Notes: generated by a model not told the origin, from the sequence alone. A stretch of DNA of 64,000 nucleotides from Pseudaquidulcibacter saccharophilus (GCF_019455445.1 NZ_JAHWUS010000002.1:124001-188000), one strand, 5' to 3'; shown: positions 36,336-46,218, counted from the stretch's first letter. Numbers and translations are program-made.

Positions 36336-37877
36336 TTAACCCGCTGCTTTCTGCCCGCCGCTATGGCGTTCCTTTTTGGCAATTAGGCGGTTTAATGCGC
36401 CAACATATGCCTTGGCAGATGCCACCAATGTATCGGCATCCGATGCGCGCGCCGAAGTGACATATTCACCATCAGAAAGCCTAACCGAAACTTCGGCTTG
36501 TGCGTCTGTTCCTTCGGTGACCGCGTGAACTTGATAAAGCTCTAGTACCGCATCATGTGGAATTAATGCGCGAATGGCATTAAAGACAGCATCAACAGGG
36601 CCATTGCCGCGTTGGGTTGTCCATTTGTTTTCGCCATTAATTTCCAAGTCAAGCTCGGCAGTTTGTGGGCCATCGGTTCCCGCAACCACACGAAGGCGTT
36701 TAACCTTTACGGTATCGGCGATATAGGCGGCGGCATCGTCCACAAGGGCAACAATATCATCGTCATAAACGAATTTTTTGCGATCTGCCAAATCTTTGAA
36801 GCGTTGGAAGGCATCCAAGAATGCATTATCGGCAAGTTCATAACCAAGTGCCGATAATTTGTCCTTGAACGCATGGCGACCCGAATGTTTGCCCATTACA
36901 AGATTGGTTGCACCTTGCCCAACGGTTTCAGGATTCATGATTTCATAGGTTTCGGCATTTTTTAACATGCCGTCTTGGTGAATACCGCTTTCATGGGCAA
37001 AGGCGTTTTTGCCAACAATTGCTTTATTGTATTGCACAGGGAAACCAGTAATACGCGAAACCATTTTTGATGCCGTAGTAAGGCGTGTGGTTTCAATCTT
37101 GGTTTCATACGGCAAGGCATTGCGACGCACCCGAAGCGCCATGACAATTTCTTCCAATGCCGCATTGCCCGCACGTTCACCAAGGCCATTTATGGCGCAT
37201 TCAATTTGGCGTGCGCCGTTTAAAACCGCACTCAAAGAATTGGCAACCGCAAGGCCAAGGTCATTATGGCAGTGCGCCGAGAAGATAACCTTGTCCGCAC
37301 CCGGAACGTTTTCAATCAAATCCTTGAAAATCGCGCCATATTCCTCTGGGAAGGAATAGCCAACAGTATCAGGGATGTTGATTGTGGTTGCGCCCGCCTT
37401 GATGGCAATTTCAACCGCACGGCGCAAAAAGTCACGCTCGGTACGGGTGGCATCTTCGGCCGACCATTCAACCTCGGCAACTAAATTACGTGCCAAAGTG
37501 ACGGAATCATGGATTTTTTCCAAAACTTTTTCCGGCTCCATTTGCAATTTATATTTCATATGCAAAGGGGAGGTGGAAATGAATGTATGAATCCGTGACC
37601 GCGCCGCAGGTTTAACTGCCTCAGCACAGCGTTCAATATCTTTTTGACCTGCGCGTGAAAGCCCGCAAATCGTGCTTTCTTTGATGATTTTGGAAATGGC
37701 GTTTACTGCCTCGAAATCACCTTGCGAAGCGATTGGAAAACCTGCTTCGATAATATCAACGCGCATATCTTCCAGGAGTTTTGCAAGATCCAATTTTTCT
37801 TCAAGTGTCATTGATGCGCCTGGGGATTGTTCACCATCACGCATTGTTGTGTCGAAGATAAATACTTGCTCGCTCAC
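36336..37877 (-). CDS. leuA: 2-isopropylmalate synthase
   Basis: First committed step of leucine synthesis: acetyl-CoA plus 3-methyl-2-oxobutanoate. 513 residues. N-terminal TIM barrel with FDTTMRDGEQSPGASM, AHCHNDLGLAVANS metal and substrate motifs, and GNAALEEIVMAL; C-terminal regulatory domain (GPVDAVFNAIRALIP) for leucine feedback. The start is GTG 37875-37877 with AAAGGA eight bases upstream; the longer frame would begin inside a leader hairpin. Strong terminator downstream. Confidence 0.96.
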   Translation of the reverse strand: MSEQVFIFDTTMRDGEQSPGASMTLEEKLDLAKLLEDMRVDIIEAGFPIASQGDFEAVNAISKIIKESTICGLSRAGQKDIERCAEAVKPAARSRIHTFISTSPLHMKYKLQMEPEKVLEKIHDSVTLARNLVAEVEWSAEDATRTERDFLRRAVEIAIKAGATTINIPDTVGYSFPEEYGAIFKDLIENVPGADKVIFSAHCHNDLGLAVANSLSAVLNGARQIECAINGLGERAGNAALEEIVMALRVRRNALPYETKIETTRLTTASKMVSRITGFPVQYNKAIVGKNAFAHESGIHQDGMLKNAETYEIMNPETVGQGATNLVMGKHSGRHAFKDKLSALGYELADNAFLDAFQRFKDLADRKKFVYDDDIVALVDDAAAYIADTVKVKRLRVVAGTDGPQTAELDLEINGENKWTTQRGNGPVDAVFNAIRALIPHDAVLELYQVHAVTEGTDAQAEVSVRLSDGEYVTSARASDADTLVASAKAYVGALNRLIAKKERHSGGQKAAG

Positions 37878-37893
37878 TGTAAAATTCCTTTCT

Positions 37894-37916
37894 CTTCCGC
37901 GAAAATTTTGCGGAAG
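37894..37916 (-). promoter_or_regulatory. Hairpin in the leuA leader
   Basis: CTTCCGC and GCGGAAG form a perfect 7-bp stem (arms 37894-37900 and 37910-37916) with a 9-base AT loop, ending about 5 bp before the leuA ribosome-binding site. No T run follows, so it is not a standard terminator. It may shape translation or stability of leuA mRNA. No Leu-rich leader peptide is seen. Confidence 0.4.
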
Positions 37917-37980
37917 CGACAAAATAGTGAAATTTTTTGCCTTTTCAAGTTAAAAAAGTGCTTTTGAGAGGAAAATATGT

Positions 37981-38715
37981 CTAATTTTCCTGCTTTTGCT
38001 CTGCGGCAATTTGACGTTTAAGGAAAAACGGGCGAACTACGAATACAATCAGCGCCCAAATGGCGGCGGCGGCAATGAAAAACAATATAGCAGACAGGTT
38101 TTCACCTTGTAAAACTTTGCCGATTCCATGTGCGCCAAATGCCACCAAAAGGATTTTTGGCAAAATGCCCAATCCGGTTCCGGCAATGAACCATGATGCC
38201 CGAACATTTGATGCACCCAAAGCAAGATTTACCAAAATGAATGGGCCGGTTGGAACTTGGCGTACCATAAAACTGGTTAGGAATCCATTATTTCCAATAA
38301 AACTTAAAAGTCGTCCGCCTTTTGTGCCAATTAGTTTACGAACGGCGTCGGCGCCACCTAAACGCCCGATGATATAGCCAACAGTTGCCGAAACCATTGT
38401 GGCAACCCATGACATTATAACCCCTTCGGATGTGCCAAAAACGGCAACTGTAGCGGCGATTAAAACAAATTGTGGCGCACCCAAAAATGCCAAAAGTGTG
38501 AACATTGCGGTTACAGCAATTGCCGACCACCATTGACCACGCAGACCACGTAAAAAATCCGCCAAATCACCTTGGTTAAAGTCAATAAAAAACATACCAA
38601 CCGCAAGGACAACGCCCGCTACACTAAAAAGTGCAAATGCAATCCACACCGCTTTTTGCGATGTCGATTCCATTTCGGTAAAATATTTTATTGCTTTATC
38701 AAAAATCTTTGGCAT
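37981..38715 (-). CDS. TVP38/TMEM64-family (VTT domain) membrane protein
   Basis: 244 residues, about six membrane segments. VTT/DedA signature: FLGAPQFVLIAATVAVFGTSEG, then the G-x-x-x-(V/I/L/M)-x-x-x-(F/Y) type block FMVRQVPTGPFILVNLALGAS near 155. Family members take part in membrane lipid or envelope homeostasis; exact role is unknown. Start ATG 38715, preceded by GGCGGGCG. Lies 103 bp upstream of leuA on the same strand. Confidence 0.87.
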   Translation of the reverse strand: MPKIFDKAIKYFTEMESTSQKAVWIAFALFSVAGVVLAVGMFFIDFNQGDLADFLRGLRGQWWSAIAVTAMFTLLAFLGAPQFVLIAATVAVFGTSEGVIMSWVATMVSATVGYIIGRLGGADAVRKLIGTKGGRLLSFIGNNGFLTSFMVRQVPTGPFILVNLALGASNVRASWFIAGTGLGILPKILLVAFGAHGIGKVLQGENLSAILFFIAAAAIWALIVFVVRPFFLKRQIAAEQKQEN

Positions 38716-38769
38716 CGCCCGCCATATAAAGCATTTTGCCAAATATTGAAATTAATTTGGCATTAGAAT

Positions 38770-38796
38770 CTCCACCCCGCATTTGGCGGGGCGGAG
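38770..38796 (-). terminator. Hairpin after metY (probable terminator)
   Basis: Eleven-base arms CTCCACCCCGC (38770-38780) and GCGGGGCGGAG (38786-38796) pair with one G-U. The stem lies 13 bp beyond the metY stop. No T run follows on the minus strand, so termination may be weak or Rho-assisted. Confidence 0.55.
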
Positions 38797-38808
38797 TGGC
38801 AAAGTGTC

Positions 38809-40086
38809 TTAACCCAATGCCTGTTCCAAATCGGCAATCAAATCATCGGCATCTTCGATACCAATAGATAGGCGAACTACTTCTGGGCCTGCGCCTGCGG
38901 CTGATTTTTGTTCATCGGTCAGCTGTTTATGGGTGGTTGATGCAGGGTGAATAACAAGCGAGCGTGTGTCACCAATATTTGCAAGGTGCGAGAATAGTTT
39001 TAATTTTGAAACCAATTCAATACCTGCTTCATATCCGCCTTTTAGGCCAAAGGTAAACACCGCACCCGCGCCATTTGGCGATAATTTTTCCGCCAACGCA
39101 CGATTTGGGCTTGATTCAAGGCCGGAATATTTCACATAGGCAACTTTTGGATGCTGCTCTAAATACTCTGCAACCAAGGTCGCGTTATGAACATGGCGTT
39201 CCATGCGCAGCGCAAGGGTTTCCATTCCGGTTAAAATTAAAAACGCATTAAATGGCGATAGAGCAGGGCCCAAATCACGTAATCCCAATGCCCTAACCGC
39301 AATTGCGAAGGCAATATTGCCAAATGCGTTGCCAATATTAAGACCTGAATATTCAGGTCTATCCGCACTTAAAAGTGGGTATCGGTCGTCACCAACCCAG
39401 TTAAAATTGCCACCATCAACAATTAAACCACCCAGTGAGTTACCATGCCCACCAAGGAATTTGGTTGCCGAATGAATTACGATATTTGCACCATGTTCAA
39501 AAGGTTTAATAAGATATGGGGTTGCCATTGTGTTATCAACAATCAGCGGAATATTATGCTTTTTCGCGATTGCGGCAATTGCCGGAATATCAACAACTTC
39601 GCCCGCAGGGTTGGCAACAGATTCAACAAATATTGCCTTGGTTTTTGGGGTGATTGCATCTTCAAATGATTGGATATTGTTAATATCCGCCCATTTTACA
39701 TGCCAATCAAATGATTTGTATGAATTGTTAAACTGATTAATAGAGCCACCATATAATTGCTTGGCGGCAATGAATTCGTCACCTGGTTGCAATAATGCGT
39801 GAAATGTCAAAAACTCTGCGGCATGGCCGGATGCAACCGCAAGGGCGGCTGTGCCACCTTCTAATGCCGCGATTTTACCCTCTAATGCTGCGTTGGTTGG
39901 GTTAGTTAGGCGTGAATAGATATTGCCAAATGCCTGAAGCCCAAAAAGGCTTGCGGCATGATCAACATCATCAAAAACAAAACTTGCGGTTTGATAGATT
40001 GGGGTGATGCGTGCATTGGTGGTTGGATCGGGTGCGGTACCTGCATGAACTGCTAAAGTGGAAATACCTTGTGGTTTGTCTGACAT
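38809..40086 (-). CDS. metY: O-acetylhomoserine aminocarboxypropyltransferase (sulfhydrylase)
   Basis: 425 residues. PLP enzyme of the Cys/Met metabolism family that forms homocysteine from O-acetylhomoserine and sulfide. Signatures: TLAVHAGTAPDPTTNAR, PIYQTASFVFDD, NIYSRLTNPTNAALEGKIAA, and the PLP-lysine region HSATKFLGGHGNSLGG. The long insertion and length near 425 separate MetY from MetB/MetZ (about 380). Start ATG 40086 has GAGGG seven bases upstream. No recognised SAM riboswitch precedes it. Confidence 0.94.
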   Translation of the reverse strand: MSDKPQGISTLAVHAGTAPDPTTNARITPIYQTASFVFDDVDHAASLFGLQAFGNIYSRLTNPTNAALEGKIAALEGGTAALAVASGHAAEFLTFHALLQPGDEFIAAKQLYGGSINQFNNSYKSFDWHVKWADINNIQSFEDAITPKTKAIFVESVANPAGEVVDIPAIAAIAKKHNIPLIVDNTMATPYLIKPFEHGANIVIHSATKFLGGHGNSLGGLIVDGGNFNWVGDDRYPLLSADRPEYSGLNIGNAFGNIAFAIAVRALGLRDLGPALSPFNAFLILTGMETLALRMERHVHNATLVAEYLEQHPKVAYVKYSGLESSPNRALAEKLSPNGAGAVFTFGLKGGYEAGIELVSKLKLFSHLANIGDTRSLVIHPASTTHKQLTDEQKSAAGAGPEVVRLSIGIEDADDLIADLEQALG

Positions 40087-40200
40087 TTGTTTGCCCTCAT
40101 ATTGCATTTGTATAATTTTATTGCATCACCTGATAAACTTATTAATCTTGGTTTCAAGAAAAATATTTTGTTTTACTGACTACGAATAGAAAATCTAATC

Positions 40201-40710
40201 ATGAAAAAATATGTGGCATTTTTGCGGGCGGTTAATGTCGGTGGAACCGGACAAATACCCATGTCTGAATTAAAAAATATTTGTGATGAATTGGGGTTTT
40301 TATCAGCAAAAACCTATATCGCCAGCGGCAATGTATTGTTTAAAAGCAATCTTGAAGCAGACGAAGTTAAGCAATTATTAGAAGCCAAATTAGAAGAATA
40401 TTTCGGCAAATATTGCGAAACCTATATAAAAACCAGTTTGGAACTTGTTGATATTATTGATGAAAATCCATTTAAAGACCATAAGCCTAATCGAGTAATT
40501 TGTTATTTTTTAAATCAAATGCCTAATGATGCACTTTTGGGGGTTAAAAACCAAAAGGATGAGGAAATAATAAAAACCAAATCTGCAATTTTCATTCATT
40601 ATGGTGAAGGTATGGCGGCAACGAAATTGCAAACCCCATGGTTAAAATCTGCTACGGGGCGCAATATAAATACAATCAGCAAAATTTGTGAATTGTTACA
40701 ACAAATTTGA
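40201..40710 (+). CDS. DUF1697 family protein
   Basis: 169 residues, cytoplasmic. Begins KKYVAFLRAVNVGGTGQIPM followed by YIASGNVLF, the diagnostic opening of DUF1697. Also NRVICYFLNQMP and TPWLKSATGRNINTISKI. Function not established in the family. Divergent from metY. Confidence 0.9.
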   Translation: MKKYVAFLRAVNVGGTGQIPMSELKNICDELGFLSAKTYIASGNVLFKSNLEADEVKQLLEAKLEEYFGKYCETYIKTSLELVDIIDENPFKDHKPNRVICYFLNQMPNDALLGVKNQKDEEIIKTKSAIFIHYGEGMAATKLQTPWLKSATGRNINTISKICELLQQI

Positions 40711-40744
40711 TTTGCAAAGCGAAATTTTATGCTAGCTTGTTGAA

Positions 40745-42502
40745 ATGAAAAAATTTCTTCTTATCACTGCTGCCGCCCTGTTTTTCTCAACCCCAGTTAT
40801 GGCACAAGACTATGTGCTTTATAACGGCAAGGTTTTTACCGCCACCGATCAAACAAAGGCGACCGCAATTGTGGTTTCTGATGGCATTATAAAATATGTT
40901 GGCAATGATAAAGCGGCATTAAAACTTTTGCCAAAGGCGAAAAAAATTAATGCCGCTGGCAATACAATTATGCCGGGGCTTATTGATGCACATATGCACC
41001 CACAATCTGGCGGGCTTCGCATGTCTGGCTGTTCATTAAATTATCTATCTTTAACGATGGATGAGATGAATGCACGCATTCAAAAATGCCTTGATGAAGA
41101 CAAAGATGCAGGGCCAAATGATTGGCTTGTGGTTGCCGCATGGTTTGAACAGGAAATGAAGCCAACGGGTTTTGTCCCAAACTATAAGGATTTTGACGCA
41201 TTAAAAACCACCCGTCCGATTTTTATTCGAAATTCATTTGGACATGCCGCGCAATTAAACCGCAAAGCGGTCGAACTTATTGATTTAAAAAATCAAAAAG
41301 AACGTGCGGGTGGAATGATTGTTCGTGACAAAGACGGAAACCCAACAGGGCGCCTTGAAGAAGCGGCACGCGATATTGTTTTTGAAATCTTGCCGCCACC
41401 AACTGAAAAGCAAAATTTGGTTGCCGCACAAACCGCAATAAAGGCAATGAATGCGCAGGGGATAACATCAATTTTTGATGCCTATACCGATATTGAAACC
41501 ATGACGGCCTATCAAACCATTCAAAAAGCGGGTGAACTTACACTGCGTCCGCATTTTGCGGTTCTGGTTGATTTGGATAAAGAGCCAAATATGGACAAGG
41601 CGGTTGATGAGGTTTTGCGGGAACGCAAAATGTTTGATCAAGGGAAAGCCAAGGTTCAACCCAGCCTTAGTGTGCATTCTGCCAAAATATTCCTTGATGG
41701 TACAAATGCTTTGCCATCATTAACCGGTGCGATGCTTGAACCATATTTTGAAGAAAAAGACGGCAAATGGGTGCAGGGGGCAAATTATGGTGTGAAACCA
41801 TATATTGAAACCGAAAAACTATCTGAATTAATGCTAAAACTTACCAATGCAGGGATTGATACGCATATTCATACTGATGGTGATCGCGCGGTTCGTGTTG
41901 CCCTTGATGCCACCGAGAAAATGCAAGAAAACTTCCGCAAACAAGGCAAGGGCGACCCAATGGTTCGCACTGCGCTTGCCCATTGTGAACTTGTTGCACC
42001 CGAAGATTTTGGACGCTTTAAAAAGCTTGGGGTGCTTCCGGTATTATCTTTCCAATGGGAAAGACCGGCGGCAGATACATGGGAAGGGTCAAAAGATGTA
42101 TTTGGGCCAAAGCGCTTTGCCTTAATTGAGCCTGCTGGTTATTTGCATGATGCAGGGGCAAAAATTGTTTATGGTTCCGATTGGCCGGTTGACCCACTTG
42201 ATGAATGGTTGGCAATTCAGATTGGTGTTACCCGCATGGCGTTGCCAGAAGACCGCGCAAAATACCCAGAAAGATTGGGCAAGGACCCCGGCCTAAGCCT
42301 TGATAGTGCATTAAAGGCAATTACCATTAATGCCGCATATTCACTGCATAGTGAGAAATATACAGGCTCACTAGAAAAGGGAAAATATGCCGATATAATC
42401 GTGCTTGATCGCGATTTATTCAAAACCAAAGCAGATGAAATCAGCAAGACCAAGGTTAAAATGACATTTGTTGGCGGAAAATTGGTTTATGAAGGGAAAT
42501 AA
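40745..42502 (+). CDS. Exported amidohydrolase (YtcJ-like)
   Basis: 585 residues. Signal peptide (about 1-20, ending PVMAQ) places it in the periplasm. Amidohydrolase TIM barrel: GLIDAHMHPQSGG metal motif near 80, HIHTDGDRAVR near 375 and YGSDWPVDPLDEW near 475; C-terminal beta-sandwich completed by GKYADIIVLDRD. Family members hydrolyse amides or formamides; substrate unknown. Its stop codon directly abuts the stop of the convergent gene. Confidence 0.9.
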   Translation: MKKFLLITAAALFFSTPVMAQDYVLYNGKVFTATDQTKATAIVVSDGIIKYVGNDKAALKLLPKAKKINAAGNTIMPGLIDAHMHPQSGGLRMSGCSLNYLSLTMDEMNARIQKCLDEDKDAGPNDWLVVAAWFEQEMKPTGFVPNYKDFDALKTTRPIFIRNSFGHAAQLNRKAVELIDLKNQKERAGGMIVRDKDGNPTGRLEEAARDIVFEILPPPTEKQNLVAAQTAIKAMNAQGITSIFDAYTDIETMTAYQTIQKAGELTLRPHFAVLVDLDKEPNMDKAVDEVLRERKMFDQGKAKVQPSLSVHSAKIFLDGTNALPSLTGAMLEPYFEEKDGKWVQGANYGVKPYIETEKLSELMLKLTNAGIDTHIHTDGDRAVRVALDATEKMQENFRKQGKGDPMVRTALAHCELVAPEDFGRFKKLGVLPVLSFQWERPAADTWEGSKDVFGPKRFALIEPAGYLHDAGAKIVYGSDWPVDPLDEWLAIQIGVTRMALPEDRAKYPERLGKDPGLSLDSALKAITINAAYSLHSEKYTGSLEKGKYADIIVLDRDLFKTKADEISKTKVKMTFVGGKLVYEGK

Positions 42503-42514
42503 TTAATTCCCTTC
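42491..42514. other. Inverted repeat covering two convergent stop codons
   Basis: GAAGGGAA (42491-42498) and TTCCCTTC (42507-42514) are perfectly complementary with the loop ATAATTAA, which holds the stop codons of both convergent genes (42500-42502 and 42503-42505). Possibly a bidirectional 3'-end hairpin; there is no T run. Confidence 0.45.
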
Positions 42515-43186
42515 GGATGGATAATATACCTTTTGAATGTTTCCTACTGCTTTGTCGGGAACGATTTTCCATTTTTTGGCGGCATCTTTTGCTGCGGTGG
42601 CATAAAAATATGAATAGCCAACTTCGTTCGGAACGGAACATTTTACCTTTAATGTTGCGTTATCAGCCCATTTTAATGGTTGGCATGGGATTTCAAAAAT
42701 TGTCGGATCTTCGAGATGCTTGATGTCATAAAATGTCAAGCCGCCGCCGCCCGTCATGCCGTCCATTGTATCGAAACCGGTTGCAATGGTTTTGCCATCA
42801 GGGGATGCAGACGGCGTTGCATCAAATTCGACCTTTTCTTTATCTAGCGCCCAAATCTCATAATTGTACCATTCATAACCCATATTGAAGACTACGGGAT
42901 ATGCCTCAATTTTAGAGGTTTTGGGGTTGAAAAGATTTATTGCCCCAAAAAATGAAGTGGTAACACAATCGTCGTCTATGCTTTGATATTCGCAATCAAC
43001 TTTCTTGAAGCCGTGTAATTCTTTGCCATTTTTATAAATCAAAAGCTCCGCCTTGGTGCGCTTGGCAAGGGTAGGATAGCTTTTTAATGCGACAGCCTCG
43101 TGTTTTTCGTCTGGTATGGTTTGTGCGATTGCCCCCCCAGAAATAAAACTGAATGCTAAGACACTTAAAATAATTGTATTTTTCAA
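42503..43186 (-). CDS. Exported protein of unknown function
   Basis: 227 residues. Signal peptide (about 1-21, ending GGAIAQ). The mature part has four Cys residues at spots suggestive of two disulfides (DCEYQSIDDDC; EIPCQPLKW and KVKCSVP). FDATPSASPDGKTIATGFD is reminiscent of WD/TolB-type propeller blades. No family is recognised. Convergent with the amidohydrolase gene. Confidence 0.72.
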   Translation of the reverse strand: MKNTIILSVLAFSFISGGAIAQTIPDEKHEAVALKSYPTLAKRTKAELLIYKNGKELHGFKKVDCEYQSIDDDCVTTSFFGAINLFNPKTSKIEAYPVVFNMGYEWYNYEIWALDKEKVEFDATPSASPDGKTIATGFDTMDGMTGGGGLTFYDIKHLEDPTIFEIPCQPLKWADNATLKVKCSVPNEVGYSYFYATAAKDAAKKWKIVPDKAVGNIQKVYYPSEGN

Positions 43187-43282
43187 TTCCCAATCCCCTA
43201 AAAGCTATCAACTTACAATGCGTTATTATAATTATTTTTGACTTAATTATGGCAAAATTAACAGCCCAAAACAAAACCGCCC

Positions 43283-43317
43283 AAAACAAAACCGCACAGG
43301 AAATAATTCCTGTGCGG
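43283..43317 (-). terminator. Rho-independent terminator of the TonB receptor gene, T tract duplicated
   Basis: Perfect 10-bp stem CCGCACAGGA (43292-43301) with TCCTGTGCGG (43308-43317). On the minus strand it is followed by TTTTGTTTT, and the GGCGG-TTTTGTTTTG unit then repeats once more at about 43268-43282. Lies 24 bp after the receptor stop codon. Confidence 0.9.
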
Positions 43318-43340
43318 TAAGTAGTGTCATAACTTATGAA

Positions 43341-46049
43341 TTAGAATTTATAAGTTAATTCTAAATAGTAGCTTCTGCCAGTCGCATCAAACCAAGATGT
43401 GTCATAATAAGGATATGATCTATAGGTTGGGTCTTTACCTGGTTTGGTGTCTAGAAGGTTTCTAACTGTGAATGAAAGGTTCGCCTTGTCATTAATGTCA
43501 TACTGAATATTGGCATTATACAAATAGCTTGGTTTCACATAATCATCTTCGTTCCAGTTTTGGAATTTGCCAAGTCTGGTTCCTGACAAAGTTGCGGTTA
43601 GAGGGCCTTTAGACATAGAAATTGATGCGTTAGATTTTTGCGCAGGTATATAATAACTGCTGTCAGCGGCAAGCATATCAAGTTTTGCATCACCGGCATA
43701 TTTAACAATAGTATGATCAAATACTTCAGTGTGGCCTAGGCTAATTCTGTATTTTGCAAAATTAGAAACGATGTTGAAATGTGCTTCAACGTCAATACCT
43801 GAAGTTTTTTGTTCAGACACGTTATATGGAGAGACATAAACAGTTTGAATATCTCCTGCTTGAGGGCCTGTTGTATAACGGACAACACGTGAAAGTGCAT
43901 CAACGCATGCCGCAGAAGATGTGTTTACAGTGTTTCCATCAATGTCGGTGCCAAGTTTACAAGCTGCTTCATCACGCAATATTTGTGAAATTGGAATGTC
44001 TTGAACTTCGTCTTTAAGTGTTACATTGAAATAATCGATTGAGATATCGAATAATTTATTCGGTTGCCAAACTGTACCAAGGTTAAAGCTGTTTGAAGTT
44101 TCTGGGTCAAGTTTAGATGTTCCTTGGCGAATTTCTAAGAAAGATTTTGAATAATCTTCGTTTGCATAGCAATCTCCACCGTTATCCACACGGCACTGGT
44201 AAACGTCATAATCAGTTGGGTGGTAAAGGTCAGGTTTTGCAAAGATGTAATGCAAATCAGGTGCACGGAAACCAGTTCCATATGCGGCGCGAAGCAATAA
44301 TGAATTTACAGGGCGATACTCAAGGCCGGCATTATATGTTACCTCACCCATATCACCACCGCTAAATTTGTATTTATCGTAACGCGCGGCAAAGTTTGCA
44401 TCTAGTTTATCTAGAATTGGTGCTTTCAATTCCACACCAATTGCACCGTGTGTTCTGCTACCACCACCATCAGTTGCCGCATAACCATAATAATAACCAA
44501 AGTTAGTTGAGTTAGCTGATGGGTTAATATCATAAGATTGTTTGTCCAACTCCGCGATTAATGCAAAGCCAACATCACCTGCAGGAAGTGTGAACAATGA
44601 ATCTTTGTTCAAAACGAATGACACGCCACCATTTGAGCTATCAGCTTTTGAAACAAACGTTTCAGAAATTGATGCATATTGTGCAGGAGTTAAAGGTTTA
44701 AGGAAGTTTGCGATTGGAACATCAAAGTCAGTGCCATAAGATGAGCCAAGGAAGAACGCATTTGCTTTTGAGGCAACTATTAGAGGAATACGCATTTCGG
44801 CATTAGCTTTTGAGTAATTGCCAGTAACTTCATAGTTCCAACCATCACCAAAAGAGTTTTTAAACCCGAGTGTTGCTGAAATAGTTTTTGATTTCGCGCG
44901 TGTCATCATATTGTTGATGCCACCAGCCTCTTCTGGTGTGAAAATGCGAACAAATGAGCCATAAACATCGGTTGCAGCGTTGTAATAATATGCTTCGTTG
45001 CCATCGATATCTTGGTATTGCCAAGATGGAATGCGGCGTAACAATTTAGTGTTCGATTGACCAATCATGATGTCGGCAAAGATAGATGCCGTGTCAGAAA
45101 GTTCGTAATTCATGCTTGTGAAAGTGTTCAAGCTTGATTTATCACTAGTCATAGTTCTTTGTGGAAGAACATTATAAGAGCCGCAATATGGTTCATCCCA
45201 ATAGTTAGTTTGATATGATACTGTTCCATAAAACTGACCAGAAACTGCAGAGCAATCATTTGGGCCAACGCTGCCGTATGCGTCGTAATCATAGTCATAT
45301 TCGCCATATACAACTTCTGGACGTTTCGTTTTTGCATATGGTGAATCAAGGTTTGAATCCTGAATATTGCGTTGGTATCCAAAAATTGGATCCTGTTTGA
45401 AATATTCAGCACCAAAAACAAGGCTAAATTTATCTTTTTCAAAACCTGTTGAAACTGAAAGACGGTCAGATGCGCCACCGCCATGTTCAGTAATACCGTG
45501 TTTATATGAAAGTGTTGTCCCGTCAGCTTTTTTCTTAAGATTAAAGTTTACAACGCCAGAAATCGCGTCAGAGCCGTAAATAGCCGATGCAGAGCCAGAC
45601 AAGATTTCCATTTTATCAATCATGGAAGTTGGAATTGCTGAAATATCTGTAAAGTTAGAAATCCCGCCGTAAGGTAATGGGAAGTCAGCGATGCGGCGAC
45701 CATTAACCATTACGAGTGTATGGTTTGGTCCAAGACCGCGTAAATCAACAGTGGTTGCGCCAGGTGTTGTAACTGCAACGGTTCCGTTTTGCTGTCCGTA
45801 TGTTTCACCACCGTTTTGGGTAGAGGCTTTTAAAATATCTGGAACCGAGCTGTAACCACCGGCTTTGATTTGAGTTGAATCAACGACGGTTACCGGCGCT
45901 GGGCCTTCTTTATTGATGCGCTTAATGCGGGAGCCAAGGACCGTAACCGTTCCTTCACTGCTAGTTTGTTCTTGTGCAAAAGCAGGCAATGCAATGAGTG
46001 CCGAGAGGCTTACGCCCAAAATTAATGCAGACTTCTTAAATTTCATCAT
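43341..46049 (-). CDS. TonB-dependent outer-membrane receptor
   Basis: 902 residues. Signal peptide (1-25, ending PAFAQ), a TonB-box-like GTVTVLGSRI at about 33-42, plug domain with LRGLGPNHTLVMVNGRR and SGSASAIYGSDAISGVVNF, then a 22-strand barrel ending in Phe (YYLELTYKF). The type (VLGSRI, YGSDAISGVVN) is that of large alphaproteobacterial receptors for peptides or saccharides rather than small siderophore receptors; ligand is not shown. Divergent from the cyanophycinase/isoaspartyl-peptidase gene with 169 bp between starts, so it may import products of that enzyme. SD AGGGG precedes the ATG. Confidence 0.93.
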   Translation of the reverse strand: MMKFKKSALILGVSLSALIALPAFAQEQTSSEGTVTVLGSRIKRINKEGPAPVTVVDSTQIKAGGYSSVPDILKASTQNGGETYGQQNGTVAVTTPGATTVDLRGLGPNHTLVMVNGRRIADFPLPYGGISNFTDISAIPTSMIDKMEILSGSASAIYGSDAISGVVNFNLKKKADGTTLSYKHGITEHGGGASDRLSVSTGFEKDKFSLVFGAEYFKQDPIFGYQRNIQDSNLDSPYAKTKRPEVVYGEYDYDYDAYGSVGPNDCSAVSGQFYGTVSYQTNYWDEPYCGSYNVLPQRTMTSDKSSLNTFTSMNYELSDTASIFADIMIGQSNTKLLRRIPSWQYQDIDGNEAYYYNAATDVYGSFVRIFTPEEAGGINNMMTRAKSKTISATLGFKNSFGDGWNYEVTGNYSKANAEMRIPLIVASKANAFFLGSSYGTDFDVPIANFLKPLTPAQYASISETFVSKADSSNGGVSFVLNKDSLFTLPAGDVGFALIAELDKQSYDINPSANSTNFGYYYGYAATDGGGSRTHGAIGVELKAPILDKLDANFAARYDKYKFSGGDMGEVTYNAGLEYRPVNSLLLRAAYGTGFRAPDLHYIFAKPDLYHPTDYDVYQCRVDNGGDCYANEDYSKSFLEIRQGTSKLDPETSNSFNLGTVWQPNKLFDISIDYFNVTLKDEVQDIPISQILRDEAACKLGTDIDGNTVNTSSAACVDALSRVVRYTTGPQAGDIQTVYVSPYNVSEQKTSGIDVEAHFNIVSNFAKYRISLGHTEVFDHTIVKYAGDAKLDMLAADSSYYIPAQKSNASISMSKGPLTATLSGTRLGKFQNWNEDDYVKPSYLYNANIQYDINDKANLSFTVRNLLDTKPGKDPTYRSYPYYDTSWFDATGRSYYLELTYKF

Positions 46050-46218
46050 TTTTCAACCCCTGATTAGACTGACAATAAAAAAGCTTTTCAGCTTGGTTTT
46101 TTTGAGTTATGCCTTAGATGTTATAACAATCAACCATATTTTGTAAACAGAATTACATTTTATACATTTTTATACACGTGTGAAACTTTTTTGTCACATT
46201 TTTAACAAAAGGTGTCCA

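Noticed and set aside
40087-40200. Possible SAM-II riboswitch upstream of metY
   Set aside because: The minus-strand leader has a GTGATG-CAATAAAA stretch but lacks the SAM-II consensus core and pseudoknot arms that I know from alphaproteobacterial met genes.
45149-45484. Open frame opposite or inside the TonB receptor gene
   Set aside because: It overlaps a clear receptor gene in another frame and has no motif or start signal.
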